Shown here: piece by piece, positions 43,007-50,147 of the stretch
Layout: each line of letters opens with the position of its first letter
Position numbering within the stretch: position 1 is the first letter of the stretch
DNA from: Streptomyces sp. Alt3
GTDB lineage: Bacteria > Actinomycetota > Actinomycetes > Streptomycetales > Streptomycetaceae
Assembly: GCF_030719215.1 (NCBI RefSeq)
Contig: NZ_CP120983.1
Coordinates: 4,650,001-4,714,000 of the forward strand
Reading direction: 5' to 3'
Length of the DNA stretch: 64,000 nt
Notes under the pieces: generated by a model
The model's input: only the letters and a program-made list of their open reading frames with translations
The model's database searches: none
Told to the model about the DNA's origin: nothing
Translations under genes and position numbers: made by a program

Positions 43007-44527
43007 ATGTCGAAAACAGCCGGCACCCTTCCGGATCCCAGCCGCTGGAAAGCGCTGGCGTTCATCGCCCTCGCCCAGCTGATGGTCGTGCTCGACGCGA
43101 CCATCGTGAACATCGCCCTGCCGTCGGCCCAGACCGACCTGGGCATCTCCGACGGCAACAAGCAGTGGGTGATCACCGCGTACGCGCTCGCGTTCGGCGG
43201 GCTTCTGCTCTTCGGTGGGCGTATAGCCGACCTCTGGGGCCGTAAGCGGACCTTCCTGGTCGGCCTGATCGGCTTCGCCCTGGCCTCCGCGCTCGGCGGT
43301 GCCGCCACCGGCCAGGCCATGATGTTCGGCTCCCGCGCCCTCCAGGGTGTCTTCGGGGCCCTGCTGGCACCGGCCGCGCTCTCGCTGCTCGCGGTGATGT
43401 TCACCGACGCCAAGGAGCGCGCCAAGGCCTTCGGTATCTACGGTGCCATCGCCGGTGGCGGTGGCGCGGTCGGCCTGATCCTGGGCGGCTTCCTCACCGA
43501 GTACCTGAACTGGCGCTGGACGTTCTTCGTCAACATCCCGTTCGCCGTGATCGCCGCCGCGGGCGCGTACTTCGTCATCCGGGAGCCGGCCGGCGGCCGC
43601 AACCGCTCCCAGCTCGACATCCCCGGCGTCGTCCTGTCCACGCTGGGCCTGGTGTCCCTGGTGTACGGCTTCACCCGCGCCGAGTCGGCCGGCTGGTCGG
43701 ACTCGCTGACCATCGGCATGTTCGTCGCCGCCGGTCTCCTGCTGATGGCCTTCGTCGTCACCGAGTCGCGGGTGAAGTCCCCGCTGCTGCCGCTGCGCGT
43801 CCTGACCGAGCGCAACCGCGGAGGGGTCTACCTCTCGCTGGGTCTCGCCATCATCGCGATGTTCGGGCTCTTCCTCTTCCTCACCTACTACCTGCAGGTG
43901 GTCAAGGGGTACACGCCGGTCAAGACCGGCTTCGCGTTCCTGCCGATGATCGCGGGCATGATCACCGGTTCCACCCAGATCGGCGCACGGCTGATGACGC
44001 GGGTCCCGCCGCGGCTGCTGATGGGTCCCGGCTTCCTGGTGGCGGCCATCGGCATGCTGCTGCTGACCCAGCTGGACATCGACACCTCCTACGCGGCCGT
44101 CATCCTGCCGGGCCAGCTGCTGCTGGGGCTGGGCATGGGTACGGCGTTCATGCCGGCCATGTCGTTGGCCACGCACGGCATCGAGTCGCGTGACGCGGGT
44201 GTGGCCTCCGCGATGGTGAACACCTCGCAGCAGGTCGGCGGTGCCATCGGTACGGCGCTGCTCAACACCATCGCGGCCGGTGCCACCACCGCCTACATCG
44301 CCGACCACGCCGCCGGTGCGGCCGACCCGAAGCTGCTGCAGCTCCAGGCCATGGTCAGCGGCTTCGCCGCCGCCATCTGGTGGGCGGTCGGCATCCTGGT
44401 CGCAGCCTCGGCGATCGCGGTGACGCTGATCAACACCGGACGTCCGGGAACGGGTGCGGCATCCGGTTCCGGGGGTCTGGCGGACGGGGCCGAGGACGAG
44501 TTCAAGATCCCTGTCGTCGCCCACTGA
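43007..44527 (+). CDS. MFS drug:H+ antiporter (DHA2, EmrB/QacA type)
   Basis: 506 aa with 14 membrane segments. VVLDATIVNIALPS in helix 1 (motif D1), GGRIADLWGRKRTF (motif A), the RALQGVFGALLAPAAL segment and GGGGAVGLILGGFLTEYLNWRW (motif C, antiporters) mark DHA2. It exports toxic compounds or metabolites by proton exchange. ATG 43007 has AGGTGG upstream. It sits behind the tetR gene, which probably regulates it. A double hairpin follows. Confidence 0.95.
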   Translation: MSKTAGTLPDPSRWKALAFIALAQLMVVLDATIVNIALPSAQTDLGISDGNKQWVITAYALAFGGLLLFGGRIADLWGRKRTFLVGLIGFALASALGGAATGQAMMFGSRALQGVFGALLAPAALSLLAVMFTDAKERAKAFGIYGAIAGGGGAVGLILGGFLTEYLNWRWTFFVNIPFAVIAAAGAYFVIREPAGGRNRSQLDIPGVVLSTLGLVSLVYGFTRAESAGWSDSLTIGMFVAAGLLLMAFVVTESRVKSPLLPLRVLTERNRGGVYLSLGLAIIAMFGLFLFLTYYLQVVKGYTPVKTGFAFLPMIAGMITGSTQIGARLMTRVPPRLLMGPGFLVAAIGMLLLTQLDIDTSYAAVILPGQLLLGLGMGTAFMPAMSLATHGIESRDAGVASAMVNTSQQVGGAIGTALLNTIAAGATTAYIADHAAGAADPKLLQLQAMVSGFAAAIWWAVGILVAASAIAVTLINTGRPGTGAASGSGGLADGAEDEFKIPVVAH

Positions 44528-44532
44528 ACGAT

Positions 44533-44560
44533 GCGCCGGACCGGGTGACCGGTCCGGCGC
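44533..44560 (+). terminator. hairpin after the MFS gene
   Basis: A perfect 12-bp stem (44533-44544 with 44549-44560) and a GTGA loop, 5 bp past the stop. Confidence 0.75.
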
Positions 44561-44610
44561 CGGGCCGTCGGGCGTGAGGTCCGGCGGCCCTCGACGCCGG
44601 TCGCGGCATG

Positions 44611-44645
44611 TCTGCCCTGGCTCCGCTCAGCGGAGCCAGGGCAGA
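44611..44645. terminator. 35-bp palindrome over the marR 3' end
   Basis: A perfect palindrome with 17-bp arms and one central base. It covers the last six codons and the stop of marR, and could terminate transcripts from both directions. Confidence 0.65.
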
Positions 44646-45130
44646 TCCGCGTCCGTGTCCTCCGGCTGCAGGCCGCTGGCGATGACCTGCATGATCTCAC
44701 CGAGGCTCTTCACCTGCCGGGGGCTGAGCCGGGCGAACATCGCCTGCCGCACGGCCTCGACGTGCCCCGGTGCGGACCGCGCCAGCATGTCGTGGCCCTC
44801 ATCGGTGAGGACCGCGTTCTGGCCGCGCTTGTCGGAGGGGCAGTCCTCGCGGCGGACCCAGCCGTTCTTCTCCAGCCGGGCGACCGCGTGCGAGAGGCGG
44901 GAGCGGGTGATCTTGGCGTCCTTGGCCAGCTCCGTCATGCGCTTGCGGCGGCGGGGGGCCTGGGAGAGCTGGACCAGCAGTCCGTAGTAGGTGTGCGGCA
45001 TGCCGGCGTCGCGCTGCAACTGGCGGTCGAGATGGTCCTCCATGAGCGTGGTGGCATGGAGGTACGCCTGCCACACGCTCTGCTCTTCGTCGGTGAGCCA
45101 CCGGGGCCCGCCGGATGATGCCGTGGTCAT
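44627..45130 (-). CDS. MarR-family transcriptional regulator
   Basis: 167-aa winged-helix regulator: MTELAKDAKITRSRLSHAVARLEKNGWVRREDCPSDKRGQNAVLTDEG is the DNA-binding domain with its wing. Dimer helices lie at both ends. One Cys in the wing (EDCPSD) could be redox-active. GTG 45139 is an alternative start three codons upstream. It is divergent from an extradiol dioxygenase, with TTGAA-type repeats between them. It probably represses that gene in response to a phenolic or quinone ligand. Confidence 0.9.
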   Translation of the reverse strand: MTTASSGGPRWLTDEEQSVWQAYLHATTLMEDHLDRQLQRDAGMPHTYYGLLVQLSQAPRRRKRMTELAKDAKITRSRLSHAVARLEKNGWVRREDCPSDKRGQNAVLTDEGHDMLARSAPGHVEAVRQAMFARLSPRQVKSLGEIMQVIASGLQPEDTDADLPWLR

Positions 45131-45158
45131 GTACTCCACTGTACGACCTTTTCTTGAA

Positions 45159-45211
45159 AGTTGAACTAGATAGAGCTAAGGTCTCTGGTAGTTGGAACTT
45201 GAAGATTCAAA
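45159..45211. promoter_or_regulatory. MarR-type operator region
   Basis: The AT-rich divergent region holds AGTTGAACT (45159-45167, palindromic) and TTGAAGATTCAA (45199-45210, perfect inverted repeat). The core TTGAA recurs. Both fit sites for the adjacent MarR protein. Confidence 0.55.
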
Positions 45212-45323
45212 GATTCGGGCCCGAAGAGCCGATCCGCCGAATCCCGGGTGCTCACGCAGTTGCCCGTTCCCCGGTACCTGTAGAGAACACACATACCTTG
45301 ATCGGCAGAGGAATGGGAGTGTC

Positions 45324-46103
45324 ATGACAGTCGCAGCGGAACGTATGCCCGCCCTCTATCTCTCCCACGGCGCGCCGCCGCTCGCCGATGACCCGGTATG
45401 GCCCGGAGAGCTGGCCGCCTGGTCGGCGGGGCTGCCCCGCCCCAAGGCGATCCTGATGGTCTCCGCGCACTGGGAGGAGGCTCCGCTCGCTCTCGGTGCC
45501 ACCGAGCCCGTGCCGCTCGTCTACGACTTCTGGGGCTTCCCCGAGCACTACTACCAGGTCCAGTACGCGGCCCCGGGGGCCCCGAAGCTCGCGGACGACG
45601 TCCGTAAGCTGCTGCGCGGCGCAGGGACCCCGGTCCAGGACATCCCGGACCGCGGCCTCGACCACGGTGCGTACGTCCCGCTGGTCGAGATGTTCCCGGG
45701 TGCCGACATCCCCGTCCTCCAGATCTCGATGCCGACACTCGACCCGCAGAAGCTGATGGCCATCGGGCGCAAGCTCGCCCCGCTGCGGGACGAGGGCGTG
45801 CTGATCGTCGGCAGCGGCTTCTTCACGCACAACCTGGCGGCACTGCGCCACGCCGGCGGCACCCCGGGCTGGTCCGCGGAGTTCGACGACTGGGGCCACC
45901 GGGCGCTCCAGGCCCAGGACATCGACTCCCTGCTGGACTTCGAGCACGCTTCGCCGGCCGGCAAACTGGCCCACCCGCGCACGGAGCACTTCGCGCCGCT
46001 GTTCGTCACGCTCGGGGCGGCCGAGGCCGAGCTCGGTCAGGGGCGCAGCGTCATCGACGGCTTCTGGATGGGTCTGGCGAAGCGCTCGGTGCAGTTCGGC
46101 TGA
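45324..46103 (+). CDS. DODA-type extradiol ring-cleavage dioxygenase (YgiD/LigB-like)
   Basis: 259-aa LigB-fold enzyme. Likely iron ligands are the His in ALYLSHGAPPL, the His in MVSAHWEEAP and the Glu/His later in the chain, with LDHGAYVPLVEMFP and SGFFTHNL carrying further conserved His. It cleaves catechol-type rings next to the diol in the cytoplasm. ATG 45324 follows GGGAG; the frame is open upstream to 45192, but that region holds the operator. It is divergent from marR. Its 3' end overlaps the antisense GNAT gene by 53 bp. Confidence 0.92.
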   Translation: MTVAAERMPALYLSHGAPPLADDPVWPGELAAWSAGLPRPKAILMVSAHWEEAPLALGATEPVPLVYDFWGFPEHYYQVQYAAPGAPKLADDVRKLLRGAGTPVQDIPDRGLDHGAYVPLVEMFPGADIPVLQISMPTLDPQKLMAIGRKLAPLRDEGVLIVGSGFFTHNLAALRHAGGTPGWSAEFDDWGHRALQAQDIDSLLDFEHASPAGKLAHPRTEHFAPLFVTLGAAEAELGQGRSVIDGFWMGLAKRSVQFG

Positions 46104-46632
46104 GCAGAGGCCGCTCGTACCAGGAGACGTCCCAGTAGCGGCCGAACTTGCGGCCCACCTCCTCGTACGTCCCGACGAGGCGGAAGCCGAAGGCTTCGTG
46201 CAGCCGGACCGACGGTTCGTTGGGCAGGGCGATCGCGGCGTAGGCGCGGTGGACGTCCTCGTCGGCGAGAGTCTCGAAGAGGGCCTTGTAGAGAAGGGTG
46301 CCGACGCCGCGGCCCGTGGTGCCCGGTGCGCAGTACACGCTCACCTCGACCGAGGTGCTGTACGCCGCCTTGGGGCGGTACGGGCTGCTGGTGGCGTACC
46401 CGAGGACATGTGGTGCGTCGTCCCGGGTACCAGGGTCCAGAGCAACCAGAAGCCGATGGGGGCCGTCTTCCGGGTGGGAGCGCAACCAGGACATTCGCTC
46501 CTGCGGGGTGAACGTGACCGTGTCGAATGTGAGCGCGGTCTCATGGACGTAATGGTTGTAGATGTCCGTGAGGGCCTCCAGATCGCCCTCCACTCCGGGC
46601 CTGACCTGCAGCTCTGTGGGTATCTGCACCAT
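46051..46632 (-). CDS. GNAT acetyltransferase (phosphinothricin acetyltransferase-like)
   Basis: 193-aa GNAT: RPGVEGDLEALTDIYNHYVHETALTFDT at the start, then VEVSVYCAPGTTGRGVGTLLYKALFETL (acetyl-CoA pyrophosphate loop, with T-G-R-G-V-G) and ALPNEPSVRLHEAFGFRLVGTYEEVGRKFGRYWDVSWYER. These are hallmarks of the PAT/Bar/YncA branch, which acetylates phosphinothricin-like or amino-acid amines. ATG 46632 has GGGAGGACAG upstream. It is divergent from hrdD. Its own C-terminal tail is read from the antisense of the dioxygenase gene end. Confidence 0.92.
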   Translation of the reverse strand: MVQIPTELQVRPGVEGDLEALTDIYNHYVHETALTFDTVTFTPQERMSWLRSHPEDGPHRLLVALDPGTRDDAPHVLGYATSSPYRPKAAYSTSVEVSVYCAPGTTGRGVGTLLYKALFETLADEDVHRAYAAIALPNEPSVRLHEAFGFRLVGTYEEVGRKFGRYWDVSWYERPLLSRTAPSASPDPSRSRR

Positions 46633-46691
46633 CTGTCCTCCCGTTGGAGGCGACAGGGTACTGCATGATCTCGAAAGTGAATGGTCCCCGT

Positions 46692-46718
46692 GGGAATTCT
46701 GTCCGGATTCCAGTCGTT
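46692..46718 (+). promoter_or_regulatory. SigR-type promoter of hrdD
   Basis: GGGAAT (46692-46697), exactly 18 bp, then GTT (46716-46718): a full match to the Streptomyces SigR (disulfide stress) promoter consensus, 62 bp before the hrdD start. hrdD is an established SigR target in S. coelicolor. Confidence 0.8.
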
Positions 46719-46779
46719 GTTTCCATCGGATGCAGGGCACCCGGGAGGGTGTCGCGACCTACTCAGCAAGGGAGCTCGC

Positions 46780-47781
46780 ATGGCCACCCGTGCCGTCGCT
46801 CGTCGTTCGTCCGCCAGCACCGGCGGGACCGACCGAGCAAGCAGTGTTCGCGCCGTGGGCGGGGAGATCGCCGATCGCGACCTGGTCGGCATGTACCTGG
46901 ACGAGATCGCTCGCACACCGCTGCTCGATGCCGCCAAGGAGGTCGAGCTCTCCCAGACGATCGAGGCGGGCGTCTTCGCCCAGCAGATACTCGACGGTGT
47001 CGTGGAGAGCGACGCCGGTGGAGCGAAGCGTGAGGAGCTGGAGGCGCTGGTCGCCGAGAGCGAGCGCGCCAAGGACGTATTCATCCGCTCCAACCTCCGA
47101 CTCGTCGTTGCCGTGGCCAGGCGCTACCCGAGGGCGGGCCTGCCCCTCCTCGACCTGATCCAGGAGGGCAATGCCGGCCTGGTGCGCGCGGTCGAGAAGT
47201 TCGACTACGCCAAGGGCTTCAAGTTCTCGACGTACGCCACCTGGTGGATCCGGCAGGCCATCACCCGTTCCATCGCCGACCAGTCCCGCACGATCCGCCT
47301 TCCCGTCCACCTCGTGGAGGAGCTCGGCAGGATCCGGCGGGTGCAGCGCGAGTTCAACCGCGAGAACGGCCGCGACCCGGAGCACGCGGAGATCGCCGCC
47401 GAGCTGGACACCAACGCGGAGCGCGTGGGCAACGTCCTGGACTGGGCCCGTGACCCGGTCAGCCTGAACATGTCCGTGGACGACGACGGCGACACCCAGT
47501 TCGGGGACCTGCTGGAGGACACGTCCGCCATCTCGCCCGAGCAGTCGGTGATGACACTGCTGCGGAGCGAGGAGCTGGAGGACCTGATCGGCAAGCTCGA
47601 CAACCGCACCGCGTCCATCATCAAGATGCGTTACGGGATCGAGGACGGCCGCGAGCGGACCCTCACCGAGGTGGGCAAGCAGCACGGTCTGACACGGGAG
47701 CGGATCCGGCAGATCGAGAAGCACGCACTGCTCGAATTGAAGCGAATGGCTCACGACACGGGCTTTGACGCTGCGGCGTGA
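46780..47781 (+). CDS. hrdD: group 2 RNA polymerase sigma factor HrdD
   Basis: 333-aa sigma-70 factor. Region 1.2 is DLVGMYLDEIARTPLLDAAKEVEL; region 2 is LRLVVAVARRYPRAGLPLLDLIQEGNAGLVRAVEKFDYAKGFKFSTYATWWIRQAITRSI; region 3 is LPVHLVEELGRIRRVQREF; region 4.2 is TLTEVGKQHGLTRERIRQIEKHAL. It lacks the long HrdB N-terminal extension. Sequence and start (MATRAVARRSS) are those of HrdD as I know it. ATG 46780 follows AAGGGAG. The upstream SigR-type promoter implies induction by thiol oxidation. Confidence 0.93.
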   Translation: MATRAVARRSSASTGGTDRASSVRAVGGEIADRDLVGMYLDEIARTPLLDAAKEVELSQTIEAGVFAQQILDGVVESDAGGAKREELEALVAESERAKDVFIRSNLRLVVAVARRYPRAGLPLLDLIQEGNAGLVRAVEKFDYAKGFKFSTYATWWIRQAITRSIADQSRTIRLPVHLVEELGRIRRVQREFNRENGRDPEHAEIAAELDTNAERVGNVLDWARDPVSLNMSVDDDGDTQFGDLLEDTSAISPEQSVMTLLRSEELEDLIGKLDNRTASIIKMRYGIEDGRERTLTEVGKQHGLTRERIRQIEKHALLELKRMAHDTGFDAAA

Positions 47782-47862
47782 GCCATTAACCCGTAATCTC
47801 CCCATCAAGCCGGTTCGCACCGGCCCGACGACCGGTCTCCTTTCCGGTCCCCTGAGCTGAGT

Positions 47863-47890
47863 CCCGGCGCCCACCCCCCCCGGCGCCGGG
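47863..47890. terminator. terminator between hrdD and the WYL gene
   Basis: A 9-bp perfect G/C stem (47863-47871 with 47882-47890) between convergent genes; the loop is a run of C. Confidence 0.55.
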
Positions 47891-47896
47891 GCTCAT

Positions 47897-48886
47897 TCAT
47901 GTCCGGCCCGCCTCCGGAGGACGTGAAGCGGCACGCGAGAGACGGTCGCCCAGGACGCCGAGGTGCTCCACCAGCTCCGGCGGCCCGAGCGCCTCGAACG
48001 CGCAACCCACCAGGGCGAGCCGCAGGGCCACCCACTCCACGGAGCTCCGGGAGTCCGTGCGCAGGCGGCAGCTGTGTTCACCGCTCGGCTCCAGCGCACC
48101 GAGTTCCGCCGGCAGCCGGGCCGCCACGACCTCGGCCGCCGCCTCGAACGTCACGTCGATGTGCAGTTCCGGCTGGAGCCGGGACATCGACCGGGCGAGG
48201 AGCTCGGCGCCGTCCTCACTCCCGGCGGGCAGCTCGCGCGGGCTGAAACGGGCCCCGGTGGCGAACGGTTCACTCACACGGTCCACCCGGAAGGTGCGCC
48301 AGTCCTCACGGTCCAGGTCGTAGGCGACCAGATACCAGCGGCTGCCCGTGCTCACCAGCCGGTACGGCTCGGCCTGCCGCTTCGACGCGGCGCCGTCCCC
48401 GGCCAGGTAGCCGAAGCGCAGCCGTTCGCGCGCGGTGACGGCCGACGCGATCACCGTGAGCGTCCGCGGGTCGATGGTCGCGCCGTCGCCGCGGGTGAGG
48501 GGCACGGTGGCGTTCTGCAGGGAGGAGACCCGGTGCCGCAGTCGTGCCGGGAGGACCTGCTCCAGCTTGGCCAGGGCCCGTACGGACGCCTCGTCGACCC
48601 CTTCGATGGCGTGCCCGGCCCCCGCCCGCAGCCCGACCGCGATGGCGACCGCCTCCTCGTCGTCCAGGAGGAGGGGCGGCATGGCGGTGCCCGCGACCAG
48701 CCGGTAGCCGCCGACGGAGCCGCGCGAGGCCTCCACCGGGTAGCCGAGGTCCCGGAGCCGGTCGATGTCGCGGCGGATGGTGCGCGGGCTGACCTCCAGG
48801 CGGCCGGCCAGCTCGCTGCCCGGCCATTCCCTCGGGGTCTGGAGGAGCGACAGCAGACGCAGAAGCCGTGCCGGGGTGTCCGTCAT
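47897..48886 (-). CDS. YafY-type HTH/WYL transcriptional regulator
   Basis: 329 aa: HTH (RLLRLLSLLQTPREWPGSELAGRLEVSPRTIRRDIDRLRDLGYPV, residues 8-52), YafY middle domain, WYL domain (YRLVSTGSRWYLVAYDLDREDWRTFRVDRV) and a C-terminal WCX extension. It is a paralogue of the regulator at 36.5 kb but lacks the repeat insert there. WYL regulators respond to ligands or DNA-damage signals, often nucleic acid. No target gene is obvious beside it: a minisatellite and a hypothetical gene lie upstream. Confidence 0.92.
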   Translation of the reverse strand: MTDTPARLLRLLSLLQTPREWPGSELAGRLEVSPRTIRRDIDRLRDLGYPVEASRGSVGGYRLVAGTAMPPLLLDDEEAVAIAVGLRAGAGHAIEGVDEASVRALAKLEQVLPARLRHRVSSLQNATVPLTRGDGATIDPRTLTVIASAVTARERLRFGYLAGDGAASKRQAEPYRLVSTGSRWYLVAYDLDREDWRTFRVDRVSEPFATGARFSPRELPAGSEDGAELLARSMSRLQPELHIDVTFEAAAEVVAARLPAELGALEPSGEHSCRLRTDSRSSVEWVALRLALVGCAFEALGPPELVEHLGVLGDRLSRAASRPPEAGRT

Positions 48887-48941
48887 GGGTCCCAGGATGC
48901 CGCCCCATCAGGTCAGGATCCGGCCTGATGCCGAAATCCGC

Positions 48942-49032
48942 CGCTCCTGCGCGCGGGCGCCGGCACGAGGGCGCCGGGGCGTCGCTCCTGTGCGAGGGCG
49001 CCGGGAAGTCGCTCCTGTGCGCGGGCGCCGGG
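48942..49032. repeat. minisatellite of 27-bp period
   Basis: The unit CGCTCCTGTGCGNGGGCGCC recurs at 48942, 48983 and 49010; the last two copies are exactly 27 bp apart. It lies in the spacer just after the stop of the next minus-strand gene. Confidence 0.75.
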
Positions 49033-49044
49033 GCCCGCCCACGA

Positions 49045-49791
49045 TCAGCAGATCCGGGTGCGGTCCTCCATGGCCAGGCGTGCCGTCTGCTCGTCGTCGT
49101 AGACCTCGCACATGTGGCGGCCGTCGGGTGTGGCCGTGTGCTCGACCTCCCACAGGCTGGTCTCGCTGCCGTCCAGCAGGAGGAAGGCGTGCTCGTACAG
49201 CGTGAAGCCGGCGTCCCGGCCGTCGACGCGGTACTGGCGGCCGAAGACCTGCGTGATGTGGTGGGCGAAGGCCGTCCGCAGCCGACCGGCCGTCGCGGCG
49301 CCCGGCCGGTCGCCGTTCTCCGCGCGGCGCAGGACCCGGCGGGCGTGGTCCGCCGAATTGTCCGGGGCGTACATGCGGGGGAGGGGCGCCGGGGGCACGC
49401 TCATGAGCAGGGCGAGCGCCTCCAGGTCCTCCCGCAGGCTGTCGTCACCGAGGGCGGGGGTGTCCCAGTGGCTGCCGACGAGGCGCGAGGCGGCGAGCTG
49501 GGCCTCGCCCTCGTCGTCGTACAACTCGTGGCGGCGGGGGGCCGGGACGGCTCTGCCGCCTCCGTGTACCAGCTCCCACAGAGTCAGCGTGGTGCCGTCC
49601 GAGAGCAGATAGCTGTGCCGGTAGGTCTCGCGGTGCAGCACGGAGCTGTGGTGTGACGAGTGCAGGGCACTGCTGTGTGCCAGGGCCGTCCCGAGCCGGT
49701 CGACCGTGGTGTCGGAGAGGTCGAAGGAGTTGAGGGCGCATCGCAGGAGTCGCTCGAGGTGCTGCTCGGTTGTCTCGTACGGATCGCTCAA
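49045..49791 (-). CDS. Streptomyces-type hypothetical protein with internal duplication
   Basis: 248 aa. Two similar halves (about residues 36-110 and 155-245) share the pattern of a hydrophobic LL-x-DG-x4-LWE strand pair, then H-x5-P-x-RH and a YDDE-x2-A-x-LA helix. I recall this as a Streptomyces-restricted DUF (perhaps DUF6227), not confirmed. TTG 49791 is chosen because GGAGACAG lies eight bases upstream; ATG 49835 is in frame but has no site. The function is unknown. It is divergent from the cytochrome/molybdopterin operon. Confidence 0.78.
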   Translation of the reverse strand: MSDPYETTEQHLERLLRCALNSFDLSDTTVDRLGTALAHSSALHSSHHSSVLHRETYRHSYLLSDGTTLTLWELVHGGGRAVPAPRRHELYDDEGEAQLAASRLVGSHWDTPALGDDSLREDLEALALLMSVPPAPLPRMYAPDNSADHARRVLRRAENGDRPGAATAGRLRTAFAHHITQVFGRQYRVDGRDAGFTLYEHAFLLLDGSETSLWEVEHTATPDGRHMCEVYDDEQTARLAMEDRTRIC

Positions 49792-50147
49792 GGTGCTGTC
49801 TCCAGGCCGTTGCCGCGTGTTACCTGATGCGTGCATAACGTAGTCCCTGGGTCTGACATCGTGACCGGGGTTCGCAAAAAACGTACGGCGCACGCGGAAA
49901 GTTCCCGGCCCGCCCGCAGTGCGGCGCGAGAGATCCCCGGTGTGTCCGCGATCCCACGCGAGAGATTCCCGGCCGCCTCGGGATGCGCCGCGGAGCTCGC
50001 TGTACGAGGGTGCGCGCATCCGGGGCCGTCGGCCCCCGCGGGCCGCCCTGGAGGCCTTCGTGGTGGCGCGGGCCACTTGGGCGACGCGGCCACACCATCG
50101 ATGCATATAACGGGACCAAGTACCTATTTCGGCCCTACGGTGGCCGG
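49792..50147. other. divergent regulatory spacer
   Basis: 356 bp without a gene. Two near-identical blocks, CGCGAGAGATCCCCGG at about 49925 and CGCGAGAGATTCCCGG at 49957, lie 33 bp apart. TGCATAACG (about 49832) and TGCATATAACG (about 50102) flank the spacer near each gene start, and the second could serve as a promoter core for the operon. Confidence 0.5.

Noticed and set aside
48942..49032. Repeats near 48.9 kb as a CRISPR array
   Set aside because: There are only three copies, with almost no spacer between them and no cas genes; the unit is a short tandem repeat.
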